A stretch of 64,000 bases of DNA from Liolophura sinensis (GCF_032854445.1 NC_088302.1:49260046-49324045), one strand, 5' to 3'. Counted from the first letter of the stretch, positions 25,401 through 31,645 are shown. A program made the numbers and translations. The notes: generated by a model from the letters alone, not told the origin.

Positions 25401-26199
25401 CTACCAACTGTGCTATCCGGGCCGGTAACACGAATGTAGTTTTCCTGTATCCACTAAATAAATACTTATGGCTTTGTGTCGTGGGTTTAACTCTTCTTAT
25501 CAGCATGTAAAATCCTGATTTTTGGTGGATGCATACATGACGTTGCCTGACATTTGTTTATTACCGCGGCTGCCATGGAAACCAGATTGACATTTAACCC
25601 GTATCCCATGTATATATAGGCATCACTTCGTTTTCGGACGACTTTTGGTTTTTTGATACCCTTATACAGAGATGGTAGTATGTCCTGTCACACAGTTGTC
25701 AATTTCTCACCCCATATTAGGATGAGAATTATAATTCGAGTATTATGAAAAATTCTTGCGTTACAGAAGTGCAAATAGATAAATAAATGATTTATATATG
25801 TTCGAAGAGTATTTTTTTCCATAGCCATGTTTTATAGTTATTTTTTCTTGCCAGATTAATGTATGCATGAAAGCCCACGTAGCGCTTTCAGTAATAAAAA
25901 TGCCGCTGGTGTACCTTTATACGTTTCAAGCGAATGTATGTGTTCCATTATATACTGAATTACCTGAACTGTTGTTTGTTGCCCTATCCTTTGGGCTTTA
26001 ATACGTGGGTCTTTTTTTTTTTTTGAAGGTGACGCAAACAGACGGGCGAGGCGACGATGGCACGTGGCGTACACTCTTGTCCGTAACCCTGGATTTGATA
26101 GCAAGGAGAAAGCATAATATTTTCTTTCGGGTTGATCAGTCTGCGGGAGACAATGGAGCTGTAATGCAGCCCACTATGTCCGAGACATTGAGTCTGTAA
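717..26199 (+). CDS. STRA6-like retinol-uptake receptor, partial gene (13 exons, N-terminus missing)
   Basis: Thirteen exons join in frame: 717-837, 2902-2947, 4093-4236, 6226-6302, 8923-9040, 10463-10580, 10783-10858, 11185-11260, 15079-15127, 17589-17706, 20281-20444, 22970-23118 and 26029-26199. All have AG/GT borders and every consecutive phase agrees. They code for about 475 residues, against 667 in human STRA6, so the N-terminal part is missing. The product is a multi-pass membrane protein rich in hydrophobic helices. The run GMRWPGYQIAYLAWG (exon 9) and the GYRAYLG start of exon 12 are the most family-like stretches. In vertebrates STRA6 sits in the plasma membrane, binds retinol-binding protein and passes retinol into the cell; invertebrate relatives may carry another ligand. 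Family assignment is by eye from residue patterns and exon order. Exon 10 could end two bases earlier, and an extra exon near 18.1 kb may belong (see separate entry). Confidence 0.8.
1655..1742 (+). repeat. Short tandem duplication
   Basis: The string acagtatggaagagttgttt occurs twice 56 bp apart, each copy preceded by a similar ctaagcc-containing segment. A local duplication in intron A. Confidence 0.6.
2035..2475 (+). repeat. Two copies of a ~100-bp dispersed repeat
   Basis: Segments near 2037-2135 and 2385-2482 share an order of short matches (gccggttaggtgtg/caccggttacgtgtg, then atcac, then gctgtacgtctt/ggtgtacgtctt). Related copies occur at about 40138-40200 and 52365-52460. Unidentified repeat family. 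Confidence 0.5.
2902..2947 (+). CDS. STRA6-like exon B (46 bp)
   Basis: This small exon lies between ttgcag and gat|gtacgt. It completes the split Trp codon and encodes CIVQLIYMFDCPHTD. It ends in phase 0 and fits exons A and C exactly, which is the main support for so short a piece. Confidence 0.65.
3085..3330 (-). repeat. G-rich tract and partial SINE-like fragment
   Basis: A poly-G tract lies near 3086-3114. It is followed at about 3150-3200 by the reverse complement of the SINE 3' motif (gggtgttttacgccgtactcaa). The rest of the segment does not match the other SINE copies well. Confidence 0.45.
4093..4236 (+). CDS. STRA6-like exon C (transmembrane segment)
   Basis: Acceptor tttttttcag, donor gacaag|gtaaac, phase 0 at both ends, 48 codons. 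It encodes a basic/polar stretch and then a long hydrophobic helix (AAFFLIIVGHFVYMLWICW) ending in Lys-rich residues, as expected for a membrane helix with a cytosolic end. Confidence 0.75.
5840..5865. repeat. Poly-C run
   Basis: A cytosine homopolymer of about 15 bases in intron C. Such runs are prone to length errors in sequencing. Confidence 0.7.
5886..6130 (-). mobile_element. tRNA-derived SINE, family 2, 5'-truncated
   Basis: On the minus strand it ends in gagtacgacgttaaaccc-like sequence followed by (cact)n-type tail sequence, and carries the ggtggaaatccgtcctgc block. The tRNA-like head present in the 25.1-25.4 kb copy is missing. Confidence 0.65.
6226..6302 (+). CDS. STRA6-like exon D (cytosolic loop)
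   Basis: Acceptor cctttgcag, donor cgaat|gtaagt. The exon encodes EKRRLALLHHLVYVRCLLNG and a short basic tail. The HH..YVR.LL pattern is typical of the loop before the next core helix in STRA6 proteins. Phase 0 in, phase 2 out, matching both neighbours. Confidence 0.75.
6960..7820 (+). repeat. Dispersed ~0.85-kb repeat, copy 1
   Basis: Blocks such as gtttaaatgacaacaccg, ttctggtatattgtgggc and tttgcagttctagttgc recur in the same order at 14150-14930. There is no long open frame. Unidentified interspersed repeat in a STRA6 intron. Confidence 0.55.
8245..8496 (+). mobile_element. tRNA-derived SINE, family 1, near full length
   Basis: A tRNA-like head (A-box region ggtggttagcgtgcc, B-box-like region gagtttaaagtcc) is followed by the family body and 3' end (gaaatattcttgagtacggc) with an (AAAT)n tail. 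Eight other copies lie in this window. Confidence 0.75.
8923..9040 (+). CDS. STRA6-like exon E
   Basis: Acceptor cctttccag, donor taccag|gtgtgt, one base plus 39 codons. It encodes an acidic/aromatic loop (VFDEGFVDTFKYKSIHGF), then PYPSRLLCVLSVGLSLSYQ at the start of a membrane helix. The incoming phase completes the Ile codon left by exon D. Confidence 0.78.
9285..9350 (+). repeat. 3' fragment of a third SINE-like family
   Basis: The stretch cacgatatgtctgaaatat...taagccataatcattcattc matches another fragment at 9920-9975 and ends in an (attc)n-type tail. Confidence 0.5.
9920..9975 (+). repeat. 3' fragment of the third SINE-like family, second copy
   Basis: Same blocks as at 9285-9350 (cacgatatggctgagatat, gctaagccataatcattc), with several substitutions. 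The two copies are about 0.6 kb apart in one intron. Confidence 0.5.
10044..10315 (+). mobile_element. tRNA-derived SINE, family 1, full length
   Basis: Good family reference copy. The tRNA-like head has A box ggcttagtcggttagcgc and B box gtgagttcaagtc. The body includes gcaacctgcggatggtcgtg, and the 3' end gtgaaatattcttgattacgg leads into (AAAT)n. RNA polymerase III transcription would start at the head. Confidence 0.85.
10463..10580 (+). CDS. STRA6-like exon F
   Basis: Acceptor ttaaaag, donor acacag|gtaaat. A hydrophobic start (ILIIIFYTAGKL) is followed by a charged loop with AELARRFVPEERRFLLDVL. Phase 0 in, phase 1 out; its last base begins a Val codon completed by exon G. Confidence 0.75.
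10783..10858 (+). CDS. STRA6-like exon G (transmembrane helix)
   Basis: Acceptor gttccag, donor ttacag|gtaggc. It encodes a single membrane helix (CTWIASVLALLVMLGTSF) ending LKNYR across the splice. Exon F lies only 202 bp upstream. Confidence 0.78.
10950..11115 (+). mobile_element. SINE family 1, 3'-truncated
   Basis: Head and body match the copy at 10044 up to the tttccctcgggctccgt region, then the match stops without the (AAAT)n tail. Diverged and old. Confidence 0.65.
11185..11260 (+). CDS. STRA6-like exon H
   Basis: Acceptor gattacag, donor atgatg|gtaagt. It encodes RNILQLFRGDKSFLPPITLS and a short tail, a basic linker with the pattern seen between two STRA6 core helices. Phase 2 in, phase 0 out. 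Confidence 0.78.
12161..12216. repeat. Perfect 21-bp inverted repeat (hairpin)
   Basis: The arm at 12161-12181 (aattaaattaaatgttgagg plus t) is the exact reverse complement of 12196-12216, with a 14-base loop. It lies inside the intron between exons H and I. Confidence 0.85.
12660..13330 (+). repeat. Degenerate repeat rich in gacgtca and gcgtcac motifs
   Basis: Blocks with gcgtcacaa..aa..tgac(a/g)tcag, cgcagtaattcagctgc and gcgtcatg recur at about 12700, 12780 and 13190-13300. A 15-bp inverted pair, aaaccctgggtgtga / tcacacccagggttt, lies at about 12972 and 13028. Coding character was not seen. Confidence 0.5.
13402..13491. repeat. (TA)n microsatellite
   Basis: About 45 uninterrupted ta dinucleotides. 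The Ile-Tyr runs this makes in both strands' frames are artefacts, not protein. Confidence 0.95.
13872..14170 (+). repeat. Minisatellite, ~52-bp unit, about six copies
   Basis: The unit contains ttaagccattcaagcatgaa and tttttgttcggattatta, repeated at roughly 52-53-bp spacing. Copies differ by a few substitutions and one T-run length change. Confidence 0.85.
14150..14930 (+). repeat. Dispersed ~0.85-kb repeat, copy 2, split by a SINE
   Basis: Shares ordered blocks with 6960-7820 (ttctggtgaatttgtggac, gtttaaatgacaccacgg, tttgcagttctagatt). A truncated SINE occupies 14508-14666. Its flanks read gggactgtaa and gggattgtaa, a likely imperfect target duplication. Confidence 0.55.
14508..14666 (+). 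mobile_element. SINE family 1, 5'-truncated, nested in a repeat
   Basis: Begins in the family body (gtgggaaggtcttccagc) and ends with gagtacggtctaaaacacc and (AAAT)n. The 5' truncation is typical of LINE-driven insertion. Confidence 0.75.
15079..15127 (+). CDS. STRA6-like exon I (49 bp, most family-like motif)
   Basis: Acceptor aattgtag, donor tggg|gtatgt. It encodes ATGMRWPGYQIAYLAWG. The (M)R..GYQ.AY..WG pattern is strongly conserved in STRA6 proteins and was the main clue to the gene's identity. It ends in phase 1 and joins exon J exactly. Confidence 0.82.
15930..16275 (+). repeat. Dispersed cagtccca/tgggaa repeat, copy 1
   Basis: A run of short related phrases (tgggaatcccagtccca, agcctgggaaagtcagtccc, cacagcctgggaaca). 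A similar run occurs at 55690-56290. Not coding by any pattern seen. Confidence 0.5.
17589..17706 (+). CDS. STRA6-like exon J (transmembrane helix)
   Basis: Acceptor tttttgcag, donor ttgt|gtaagt. It encodes a strongly hydrophobic helix (FLFWTVWAILVCVIFGVYF) and an amphipathic tail ending WTLVEWI(V). Two overlapping donors exist: gtaagt after 17706 (phase 2, fits exon K) and gtgtaa after 17704 (phase 0, fits the candidate exon at 18091). Confidence 0.75.
17782..18026 (+). mobile_element. SINE family 1 with a short internal deletion
   Basis: Head (ggactagagggttaccacgc), body and 3' end (gagtacggcgtaaaacacc) are present with an AAAT tail. Part of the middle is shortened. It lies between exon J and the candidate exon at 18091. 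Confidence 0.75.
18091..18213 (+). CDS. Candidate extra or alternative STRA6-like exon
   Basis: Acceptor aactcttcag and donor gggata|gtaagt enclose an open stretch beginning KIYLDECNRKRVSLLD and ending in a hydrophobic helix. The first part is what STRA6 proteins carry just before the KAFEAAYY-like helix of the next exon, so it probably belongs to the gene. It does not fit in phase, however. It starts in phase 0 (needing the 17704 donor) and ends in phase 0, or in phase 1 if the internal donor a|gtagag at 18140 is used. The next exon needs phase 2. A one-base insertion or deletion near 20281-20285, an alternative 3' end (stop at 18238-18240), or chance are all possible. Confidence 0.4.
18315..18590 (+). 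mobile_element. SINE family 1, full length
   Basis: Closely matches the 10044 copy, including gcgcgctagcgca in the head and gtgaaatattcttgagtacg at the 3' end, with a short AAAT-type tail. Confidence 0.82.
19986..20147 (+). mobile_element. SINE family 1, 5'-truncated
   Basis: Only the 3' half is present, from gctgcgggtggtcttgggtt to a long (AAAT)n tail. It ends 134 bp before exon K. Confidence 0.75.
20281..20444 (+). CDS. STRA6-like exon K
   Basis: Acceptor catttccag, donor gacaaag|gtaatt. It encodes KAFEAAYYITFFLNIAIGLF, a second hydrophobic stretch, and a loop with KRGYERWDKG. This is the longest internal exon and is clearly family-like. It begins one base into a codon, which fits exon J at 17706. 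Confidence 0.8.
20620..20745 (-). mobile_element. SINE family 1 fragment, minus strand
   Basis: The reverse complement matches the family body (acgtgggaaggtctgcaagc, gcctgcggatggtcgtgtg) and the ccaccataatgctgg block. Both ends are shortened. Confidence 0.65.
20776..21907. mobile_element. 1.13-kb non-autonomous DNA transposon with 19-bp TIRs
   Basis: The left end reads gggcccatattcataaaag (20776-20794). The right end (21889-21907) is its exact reverse complement. Subterminal regions are rich in gctaa/ttagc motifs pointing inward. The interior has only short open stretches and no recognisable transposase. No convincing target duplication was found beside the ends, so the superfamily is left open. 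Confidence 0.65.
22970..23118 (+). CDS. STRA6-like exon L
   Basis: Acceptor ccccatcag, donor acaaag|gtaata. It encodes GYRAYLGQLFLDYTHNHPVL and a following amphipathic region with FKALLIDTGW. The GY.AY.G....E/D..H.HPVL pattern is characteristic of STRA6 C-terminal regions. Confidence 0.82.
23680..23932 (+). mobile_element. SINE family 2, 5'-truncated, plus strand
   Basis: Carries gggcggggcggcttacttgc, ggtggaaatccgtcctgcga and the 3' end gagtacgacgttaaacccc with an (actc)n tail. The tRNA-like head is missing. Confidence 0.72.
24226..24890 (+). repeat. 33-bp minisatellite, about 20 units
   Basis: Units read gtagttgccagcacggtact followed by attaccgtcgtgg, with variants (gcactgttatcgacgtgg). 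The unit length is a multiple of three, so several frames on both strands stay open and give repeated peptides, including one of about 180 codons on the minus strand. It lies between exons L and M of the STRA6-like gene. Confidence 0.92.
25068..25432 (-). mobile_element. SINE family 2, full length with tRNA-like head
   Basis: On the minus strand it starts with a tRNA-like head (cggatagcacagttggtaga as A box, B-box-like region aggatcaatcc). The body with gggcggggcggcttacttgc follows, then gagtacgacgttaaacccc and an (actc)n tail. It is the reference copy for the family in this window. Confidence 0.82.
26029..26199 (+). CDS. STRA6-like terminal exon M
   Basis: A long T tract and gaag precede the exon. 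It encodes a polar start, then GTWRTLLSVTLDLIARRK, a tail and a TAA stop at 26197-26199. A W..L..TL.. element near the C-terminus is expected in the family. No clear polyadenylation signal was placed for it. Confidence 0.65.
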   Translation: MTQTDGRGDDGTWRTLLSVTLDLIARRKHNIFFRVDQSAGDNGAVMQPTMSETLSL

Positions 26200-26733
26200 A
26201 GCATCCAGTCTACAGGAGACAATGGGATTGTAATGCAGTTCAGTGTGCACGGTGCAATGAGGCTGTAATGCATAACCAGTGTGCAGATTCCAGTTTGATC
26301 GACCTGATTGCCATTTTAGACGCGAAGAGCCAGAAACTCTGGGATGCTGATTCTAGAGGAATGAGCTGTAATAGTACAGCTTTATAGCGGTCACTACAGT
26401 GATAAAGTTTTCTGACGAGTCGTTTCTTATTTTCAGGTGCTTTCCGCTTATTTGCGGTATGTTTTATGTTGGATTTTGTCGATTGGTGCCAATTGGTTGC
26501 CCTTGGCTGTGGTCGAGCTGATTTCAGACCCATACGTACAATTTAGACAAAACTGTGCACATTTTTGTAGGTTTAGCTTCCTCTAGGAAACACATTATTT
26601 CTAAAACGCTTAACCAAAGCTTCCATCCACCAAGCCAACCTGTTTTGTAAAAGCTATATTCGGGTGACTTACTTTGTTCTCAATAAATCACGTATGTATT
26701 CGCATATAATTATGGCAGCATTGGTGTGGGCTA
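26200..26733. other. Intergenic sequence after the STRA6-like gene
   Basis: No gene recognised. Just after the stop, near-repeated phrases (agacaatggagctgtaatgc, agacaatgggattgtaatgc) suggest a small local duplication. This stretch may contain the 3' untranslated region. Confidence 0.4.
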
Positions 26734-27721
26734 TGTTACGGTATTGAAAACAGCAACAGAAAAGAGACTCAGTGACTCAATATTACAATGTAAACAATGC
26801 TTTATATATAAAATGAGACGTACAGTTTTACAGACAGTCAACAACAACATAAAAACATACACATCAGTATTACCGGTCTTTAAAAGTTTCCAGTTCACCT
26901 TTGCATCCCAAGGAACGTATTCCAGGAGATCCAACGTAAAGACCATGGGATAAACACACAATTCACACAAGTCACAAATTGTCCCAGACAGGTACTTCGC
27001 TAGTTTAGCGAACGCGAACACAGGTTACACAGAACTGGAACGGTCAAGCCTTTGAATGACGTCACACGCGCAGAGCACAACACAGGGTAAATCCAGGCAT
27101 GGAGGTATAATCCACTTTAGAACAGTCACAGCTCCCGCAGAAACTCACAAACGAGCCGTTCAGAGACGTAGAGTAATGTCACCTTGTGGCAGAACGAACG
27201 TCCTTTGCAAAACTGAAAACTTCAGTTAGAGTCCGTAACGACCTTGCCGGTCAAATGAGGTCAGCGTGTTAAACAAATTACACAGTCAACACTGTATAAT
27301 CATAATAAAGATCCGAATACCAATAAACGTGACTTCCGCATGAAATTCCTTAAACCAGACATCAGTACAACTGTGGTACACAAACGGTGCCGGCATAGAA
27401 ATCTGTCCTCCCCAAATGAAACTGGCATCACCAGCTCATATCAATACAATGGACTCGATACGAGAGCGTCGCGCACTCTCCCTGGCTCCCAGTGGATGCA
27501 GCAAAAATACCTCCACTCTGCACAGAAAACACGGCTTGTATACGTTCCAGGTGGATTCAACTATTCTTAAACACAGAATTAACAGCCAATGAAATAAACG
27601 AAGCATTGAACAAGGTGCTTTCGATCCGGTCCGCGCTGTACATATATAACAGGGCCTGTTATGCTTTCACAAAGGTCCGCAGACTAACAGTACATGAAAC
27701 GTTAAATAGTCATACATAACA
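26734..27721 (-). mobile_element. Solo LTR of the Gmr1-like retrotransposon (988 bp)
   Basis: Begins TGTTACGGTATTG and ends CATACATAACA, so the outermost bases form the inverted pair TGTTA/TAACA. GCTA directly precedes (26730-26733) and follows (27722-27725), a 4-bp target duplication. The sequence matches both LTRs of the element at 42230-46242. It is the only complete copy of this LTR in the window. The internal region was probably lost by LTR-LTR recombination. Strand is given by comparison with that element. Confidence 0.88.
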
Positions 27722-28325
27722 GCTATTTTGAGCTTTCATAATGAAAGTTCTTGCTCCTGTTTCTTTTTTGTATGTACAAAAGCTTTAACATTTATTAAAA
27801 ACTTTCGGTTAATGTTTTGTTTTGATAATTCTCTAAATGATTCAAATGACATTGAATATTTTTGTAAAAAAAAGTGATCAGAGTAACGGATTAAACTGAT
27901 ATTCTATATATTAATCCCCTTGTGATTTCGTTTTTTCTGTTTTTAGCACACGTATTAGTACTTTGTTTGAATTGCTGTATCATATTTAGTTTTGTCAATG
28001 ATGGCTGAAGGGCTGCGCACCTGTGTGGCCAGAATGGGAGATGCACAACCAACACTTTGCAGGTCGAGCAAGAAGTCAAAATGTCTGAACACCTTGAGAA
28101 GGAATATTTTGAAATCACAGATATTAAGTTTTGAAGCATTCGAAGAACGTACAGGCTGAGTTTTATGTAAACCATATTAGAAGTTCGACTTATTCGTTAC
28201 AGGCGAAACAGGCAGGGATGCAATTGTTGCAGTCGCCTCCGTCGTCGTTGTTTCTGTTGGTACAAAAAAATGTTTCAAAATTCCTTACATCTTACTAAAA
28301 TTATCACCAAGTAATTTAATGTTAG
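27722..28325. other. Short host segment between two insertions
   Basis: AT-rich, with no gene or repeat recognised. It separates the solo LTR from the Polinton-like element and ends at that element's target duplication. Confidence 0.5.
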
Positions 28326-28331
28326 GTTATC

Positions 28332-28445
28332 AGTAGTATAGAATGTTTCGAACGTGTCGCATTGAGGCGGTGGAGTTGAGGCGGTGCAGTTGAGGTGGAG
28401 CTGTCGTTGGGTCTGCGCTCTGTTGTTGAGTCCGCGCTCTGTGAA
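28332..28445 (+). repeat. Left terminal inverted repeat of the Polinton-like element
   Basis: The first 50 bases match the reverse complement of 46537-46586 with about seven differences. After an insertion of roughly 30 bases, tccgcgctctgt is shared again. The repeat starts with AG. Confidence 0.8.
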
Positions 28446-28529
28446 GGAACTGAATTTTGTTGACAAATACATGACACTGGATAATATATATCCACTGTCT
28501 GGGACAGGTTCACTCACTACACACGGACT

Positions 28530-28861
28530 ATGCCTCGCATCGGCCGCCAGCCAACTGGCCAGAAGCAGCAGCCACCGCCGCCGCTGCGGCGGGTACGGAA
28601 GCTAGGTCAGAGAACGCTCGCGAGCAGAGACTCAGTCCCGGTCGATATAGCTCCCCATGCACTGTACCATGACCCCAACAGTCCAGCGGCTTACAGACCG
28701 AACTGCAGCCGGTGACAGCCGCGGCAGACAGTTTTTATCAGGTGGAGAAGATCTTAAAAAGGGAACCTTGCCGATGAAAACTATACTATTGGGTGAAGTG
28801 GGTCAGCTATCCACCCAGCTTTAATTCTTGGGTGCCGGTCACGGACGTTAAACGTATTTAA
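28530..28861 (+). pseudogene. Chromodomain protein of the Polinton-like element, broken
   Basis: An ATG at 28530 opens a basic, proline-rich start (MPRIGRQPTGQKQQ...) and reads to PNSPAAYRPN. Another frame then carries a recognisable chromodomain at 28703-28861: FYQVEKILKRE, then YYWVKW.SYPP.FNSWVP, with the aromatic residues that normally form the methyl-lysine cage. The frame is interrupted by a TGA at 28775-28777 and closes with TAA at 28859-28861. Chromodomains usually end Polinton and gypsy integrases and target insertion to chromatin. Here no integrase core precedes it, so it is either a stand-alone targeting protein or what is left of an integrase gene. Confidence 0.6.
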
Positions 28862-28912
28862 CCCCGAGGATGACGGGGGAAACTGTCACTCCCTATCAAC
28901 CTACCTCAAGGG

Positions 28913-29291
28913 ATGGATCAGTGGGTACAAGGCTTGCGCAAGAATAATGGGACCGTGGCAGCCGTGCTCGGAGTTCTCCTGTACATCGGAGTTTTAGTGG
29001 GTGGATTGGTCGCGGAACTTAGCGTGCAGCTCCTCCAAGACCAGTCGACCCTTCAATATCTACAAGGGCAATTCAACAAGACGCTCCTTCGTTGGTCCGG
29101 GAAGCCTTTGTCCCCGCCTTCGTCGCCCCCCCCCCCCCCCCCCCCCTTCACCACCACCACTACCATCACCCGCGTTGTCGACGGATGACATCGCGCGTCG
29201 GCTTGACAGCACCGCCCCGGGGGAGGACTTGACTTCGACCCTGTTACCCACCACGGCGTTTACTCCCGAGAAGGACGTGTCCACGGACTGA
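28913..29291 (+). pseudogene. Single-pass membrane, proline-rich viral protein; frame shifts at a poly-C tract
   Basis: The ATG at 28913 starts a protein with one hydrophobic helix around residues 16-38 (VLGVLLYIGVLVGGLVAEL), then an amphipathic region and a proline tract. The proline tract is encoded across a 21-base C run (29126-29146). After the run the likely continuation is in another frame and ends EKDVSTD at 29291. The shift may be a real mutation or a homopolymer error. Membrane proteins of unknown role occur in Polinton-like elements; I do not assign a function. Confidence 0.5.
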
Positions 29292-29311
29292 CTGTCCCAG
29301 CTTCTCCATCC

Positions 29312-29420
29312 ATGGGTACTGGATGGGAACATCCGTTTACCTCCATCGTCAGCGGACCGACGGGGTGTGGAAACAATACGTGCACGAAGCTTTTGAGGAT
29401 ACCACAACCCAACCTCACAG
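29312..29420 (+). pseudogene. P-loop packaging ATPase remnant
   Basis: In the frame starting at 29312 the phrase HPFTSIVSGPTGCGNNT looks like the N-terminal Walker A region of an FtsK/HerA-like (A32-type) packaging ATPase, which moves viral DNA into capsids. The lysine that contacts ATP phosphate is replaced by Asn. Beyond about 29400 the frame loses resemblance, and no Walker B region was found. A different frame over the same bases (29353-29514) reads YLLVDFKQATPDQRHKTG, which also looks protein-like. The two may be pieces of neighbouring genes joined by a deletion. Confidence 0.45.
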
Positions 29421-29510
29421 GTATTTGCTGGTGGATTTCAAACAAGCCACACCCGACCAGCGGCACAAGACAGGTCTTTGCACCTTGGTCAAGAAAAGTG
29501 TTCCCTGCAT

Positions 29511-30000
29511 ATGAAAGGACTGATTGTTCATCGCGGTGATCTCCTTTCACTGCTGCTCGCCCCTCTCCTCGCCGCCGCCGCACCCCTCCTCGATGGCGTC
29601 GTTAAGAGCATAGTTGGTGGGAGGTAACGCAGCACGCCAAGAAAATGGCCTTGGTCGAGCTGCGGCTCTTAGATACGCTCTCGCGGTCACCACCCCTGTA
29701 GTCCGTCGCCAGTACGCCGTCTCCCTTACCCCGTACCCAGTACTGTTAAATCGACCAAGAGATGGCATCGATCCTCCACGACACGACTCTCTCGGACCAT
29801 GAGAAAATACACAGGTATCACTACTCCCTTCAACGTTAAAGTGCGTTTCAAGATCAGTACCAAGCCACGCAGTAACCAAGTCCGCCGACGAACCCACCCA
29901 TCTCCAAACCTGTCGATCGTTTGAGTGAGGGGGAGACTTTAGACAGCGTCATCGTCACTATACGGCGAAAGACTGCTCTGCTCTGGGGCGACACCGAGCG
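29511..30000 (+). pseudogene. Unknown viral protein with conserved EMASIL...LSDHEKI region, broken
   Basis: ATG at 29511 opens a short hydrophobic start (LLSLLLAPLLAAAAPLLDG, then VVKSIVGG) closed by TAA at 29625. In shifted frames follow KKMALVELRLLDTL (from about 29640, closed by TAG near 29700) and IDQEMASILHDTTLSDHEKI (near 29755-29815). I recognise this as an uncharacterised protein that accompanies F54H12.2-type capsid genes in invertebrate genomes, though from pattern only. At least three breaks separate the pieces. Function unknown; a virion or assembly role is a guess from position. Confidence 0.45.
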
Positions 30001-30005
30001 ATTCG

Positions 30006-30230
30006 GTGCGGGAAAAGATGGACACACCAGCCGAGACGAAAAAAAAAATGCTCACGCCCGCCCGTTCTCGCCCTCCTCCTCCTCCCGCCAAAACCACGAC
30101 TAACAAAACCACTGCCACCACCACCACCACCGCCACCACACCACTCCGACCCATGGGAGGACAACAGCGGCGACACGCACTGCGCCTGTCTCCAGCCATC
30201 CTGCCTCCGCTAAAGTGGAGTCCGTATTAA
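30006..30230 (+). other. Open stretch with basic and threonine-rich tract
   Basis: Codes for a Lys/Arg/Pro/Thr-rich stretch over a (cca)n repeat. It may be the tail of the preceding gene or simply low-complexity sequence. The following start codon at 30288 belongs to the next gene. Confidence 0.25.
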
Positions 30231-30287
30231 ATAGACGCAGCAGATGGAAAAACGGTCAGTCCGCCCGGAGGACATCACCTCACCAAC

Positions 30288-31002
30288 ATGTTTTACGTGA
30301 CGCTGCCCGGTAATAACTCGAGCGACTACTTTCCGAGCAATACCTGGACGCATTTCACCACCCAACTGTCACAGCCCACGCATTTGACTGGTGACTGGGA
30401 ATGTGGAGTGGTAGAAATAAAGTACCCCCGGACCTGGTTCAACGTGCGGCAAGACGAAGTGTGGCATTTCTTAGACTCCAAAGAGGACCTGCACCACGCT
30501 AAGCATAAGCTAACATTGCCAGCAAGCTATTACCCTTCACCCAAAGACCTCGTCCAGGGCCTGACCGACTTGTTGACCCACACACACATCCCTTTACTCA
30601 AAGCTCACGCCGGTGATTTGACGTTCGGTTTCGATGATGTGCAGCCTGCAGTTTCGCAAACAAGTGGGGCTCAGTGTCAGCCCGCATCTGAAGCAGCTCA
30701 TGAGTTTGCCGCACGATTGGGCCATGGGGCCGGCGGATCTGCTGGATATCGGTGCATAGGATTTACAGGCCACCACACCCACGCCGTACGTGTACACGGA
30801 CATCATCGAACCACGTGTGGTGGGAAACACGCTGGCGCCGCTGCGGCGGCTGGTCACTACGAAAAGGAAGTACGGGCAGCACATCTCCAAGACCTACCAA
30901 CACGTGGAATACATTCCCGTGCGGTGCAAGCATTTCTCGACGATCGAATTTAATATTAGGGACTGTCAAGACGTGTTTCTAAGGAGCAAAAATACGCAAT
31001 AA
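30288..31002 (+). pseudogene. Minor-capsid/penton-like protein of the Polinton-like element, broken
   Basis: The ATG at 30288 starts MFYVTLPGNNSSDYFPSNT and runs well for about 115 residues, with W-rich phrases such as DWECGVVEIKYPRTWFNV. This N-terminus is typical of the gene found next to F54H12.2-type capsid genes. Near 30640 the reading moves to another frame. That frame holds a TAG at 30757-30759, then YVYTDIIEPRVVGNTLAPL and a conserved-looking C-terminal region ending at TAA 31000-31002. AATAAA overlaps the stop and may be the polyadenylation signal. A jelly-roll minor capsid role is inferred from position and size, not shown by a motif. Confidence 0.6.
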
Positions 31003-31311
31003 AAATATTATGGCATTTGAAAAAAAGAAAAACAGGTTCGAAAATGGCCAGCGGAATCCGAGCTTGAGAACACGTGTCTGTGCTGTGGAGATCGACTTCA
31101 GCCTATTTAGCCTCTTCAGCATCTTCGGGTTAAAACCTTGAGTTTAATGCAGGAGTTTCGAGTTCGAACTGTTTTGTCGCTGAAGGTAAAAAAAGCCCCA
31201 CTGCACCTATGCACCTGTCAAAATGGCAGGCAACTGTCAATCCGTCGCATTTGAACGCGGTAAAGTGGTGCTGGCACTTCACTTTTGACAGCGGCGCGCT
31301 TTACTATTCTA
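31003..31311 (+). other. Spacer between capsid-module genes
   Basis: Non-coding as far as can be seen. The repeated agttcg/gagtttcgagttcg phrases and the start of the next frame near 31285 are the only notable points. It probably holds the promoter for the core-protein gene. Confidence 0.35.
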
Positions 31312-31645
31312 ATGACTGTCGTAGACAACCCCGCCATGTGCCGACCCTACATCGACTATTACAGCAAGCAAGCTGGCGGAAGTGGGTTACCTGTTTCGGG
31401 GTACGGTTGCACAGCGCGGTCACGGCTTGCTCGGCAGTTTCATCAAAATTGCGCAGCCCTTGTTAAAGCCGGCCGTGAAAGGGTTGGGTAAAACGGCGTT
31501 ACGTACTGGACTAAAGGGAGTGAGGGTGAGCCAGGCTTTGAAACGACGATCTCTGGGGAGGAGAAAACAGCTGGTGGTCAAAGCCGGTCGCTACGCCCAG
31601 TGCAGGATGCAGGGCAAGCTGAACGGGGTGGGAGGGGGTCTATAA
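31312..31645 (+). pseudogene. Basic virion-core-like protein, frame-shifted
   Basis: The ATG at 31312 starts MTVVDNPAMCRPYIDYYSKQ. Near 31385 the frame changes to one reading FRGTVAQRGHGLLGSF, then a Lys/Arg-rich C-terminal half (KGLGKTALRTGLKGVRV). A small glycine-rich then strongly basic protein just before the capsid gene resembles the DNA-binding core proteins (adenovirus VII/X-like) reported in adintoviruses and related elements. Its role in compacting virion DNA is inferred. Confidence 0.55.

Noticed and set aside
25355-25432. tRNA-like sequence on the minus strand
   Set aside because: It is the head of a SINE: body and tail follow directly, and the cloverleaf is degenerate. Not a functional tRNA gene.
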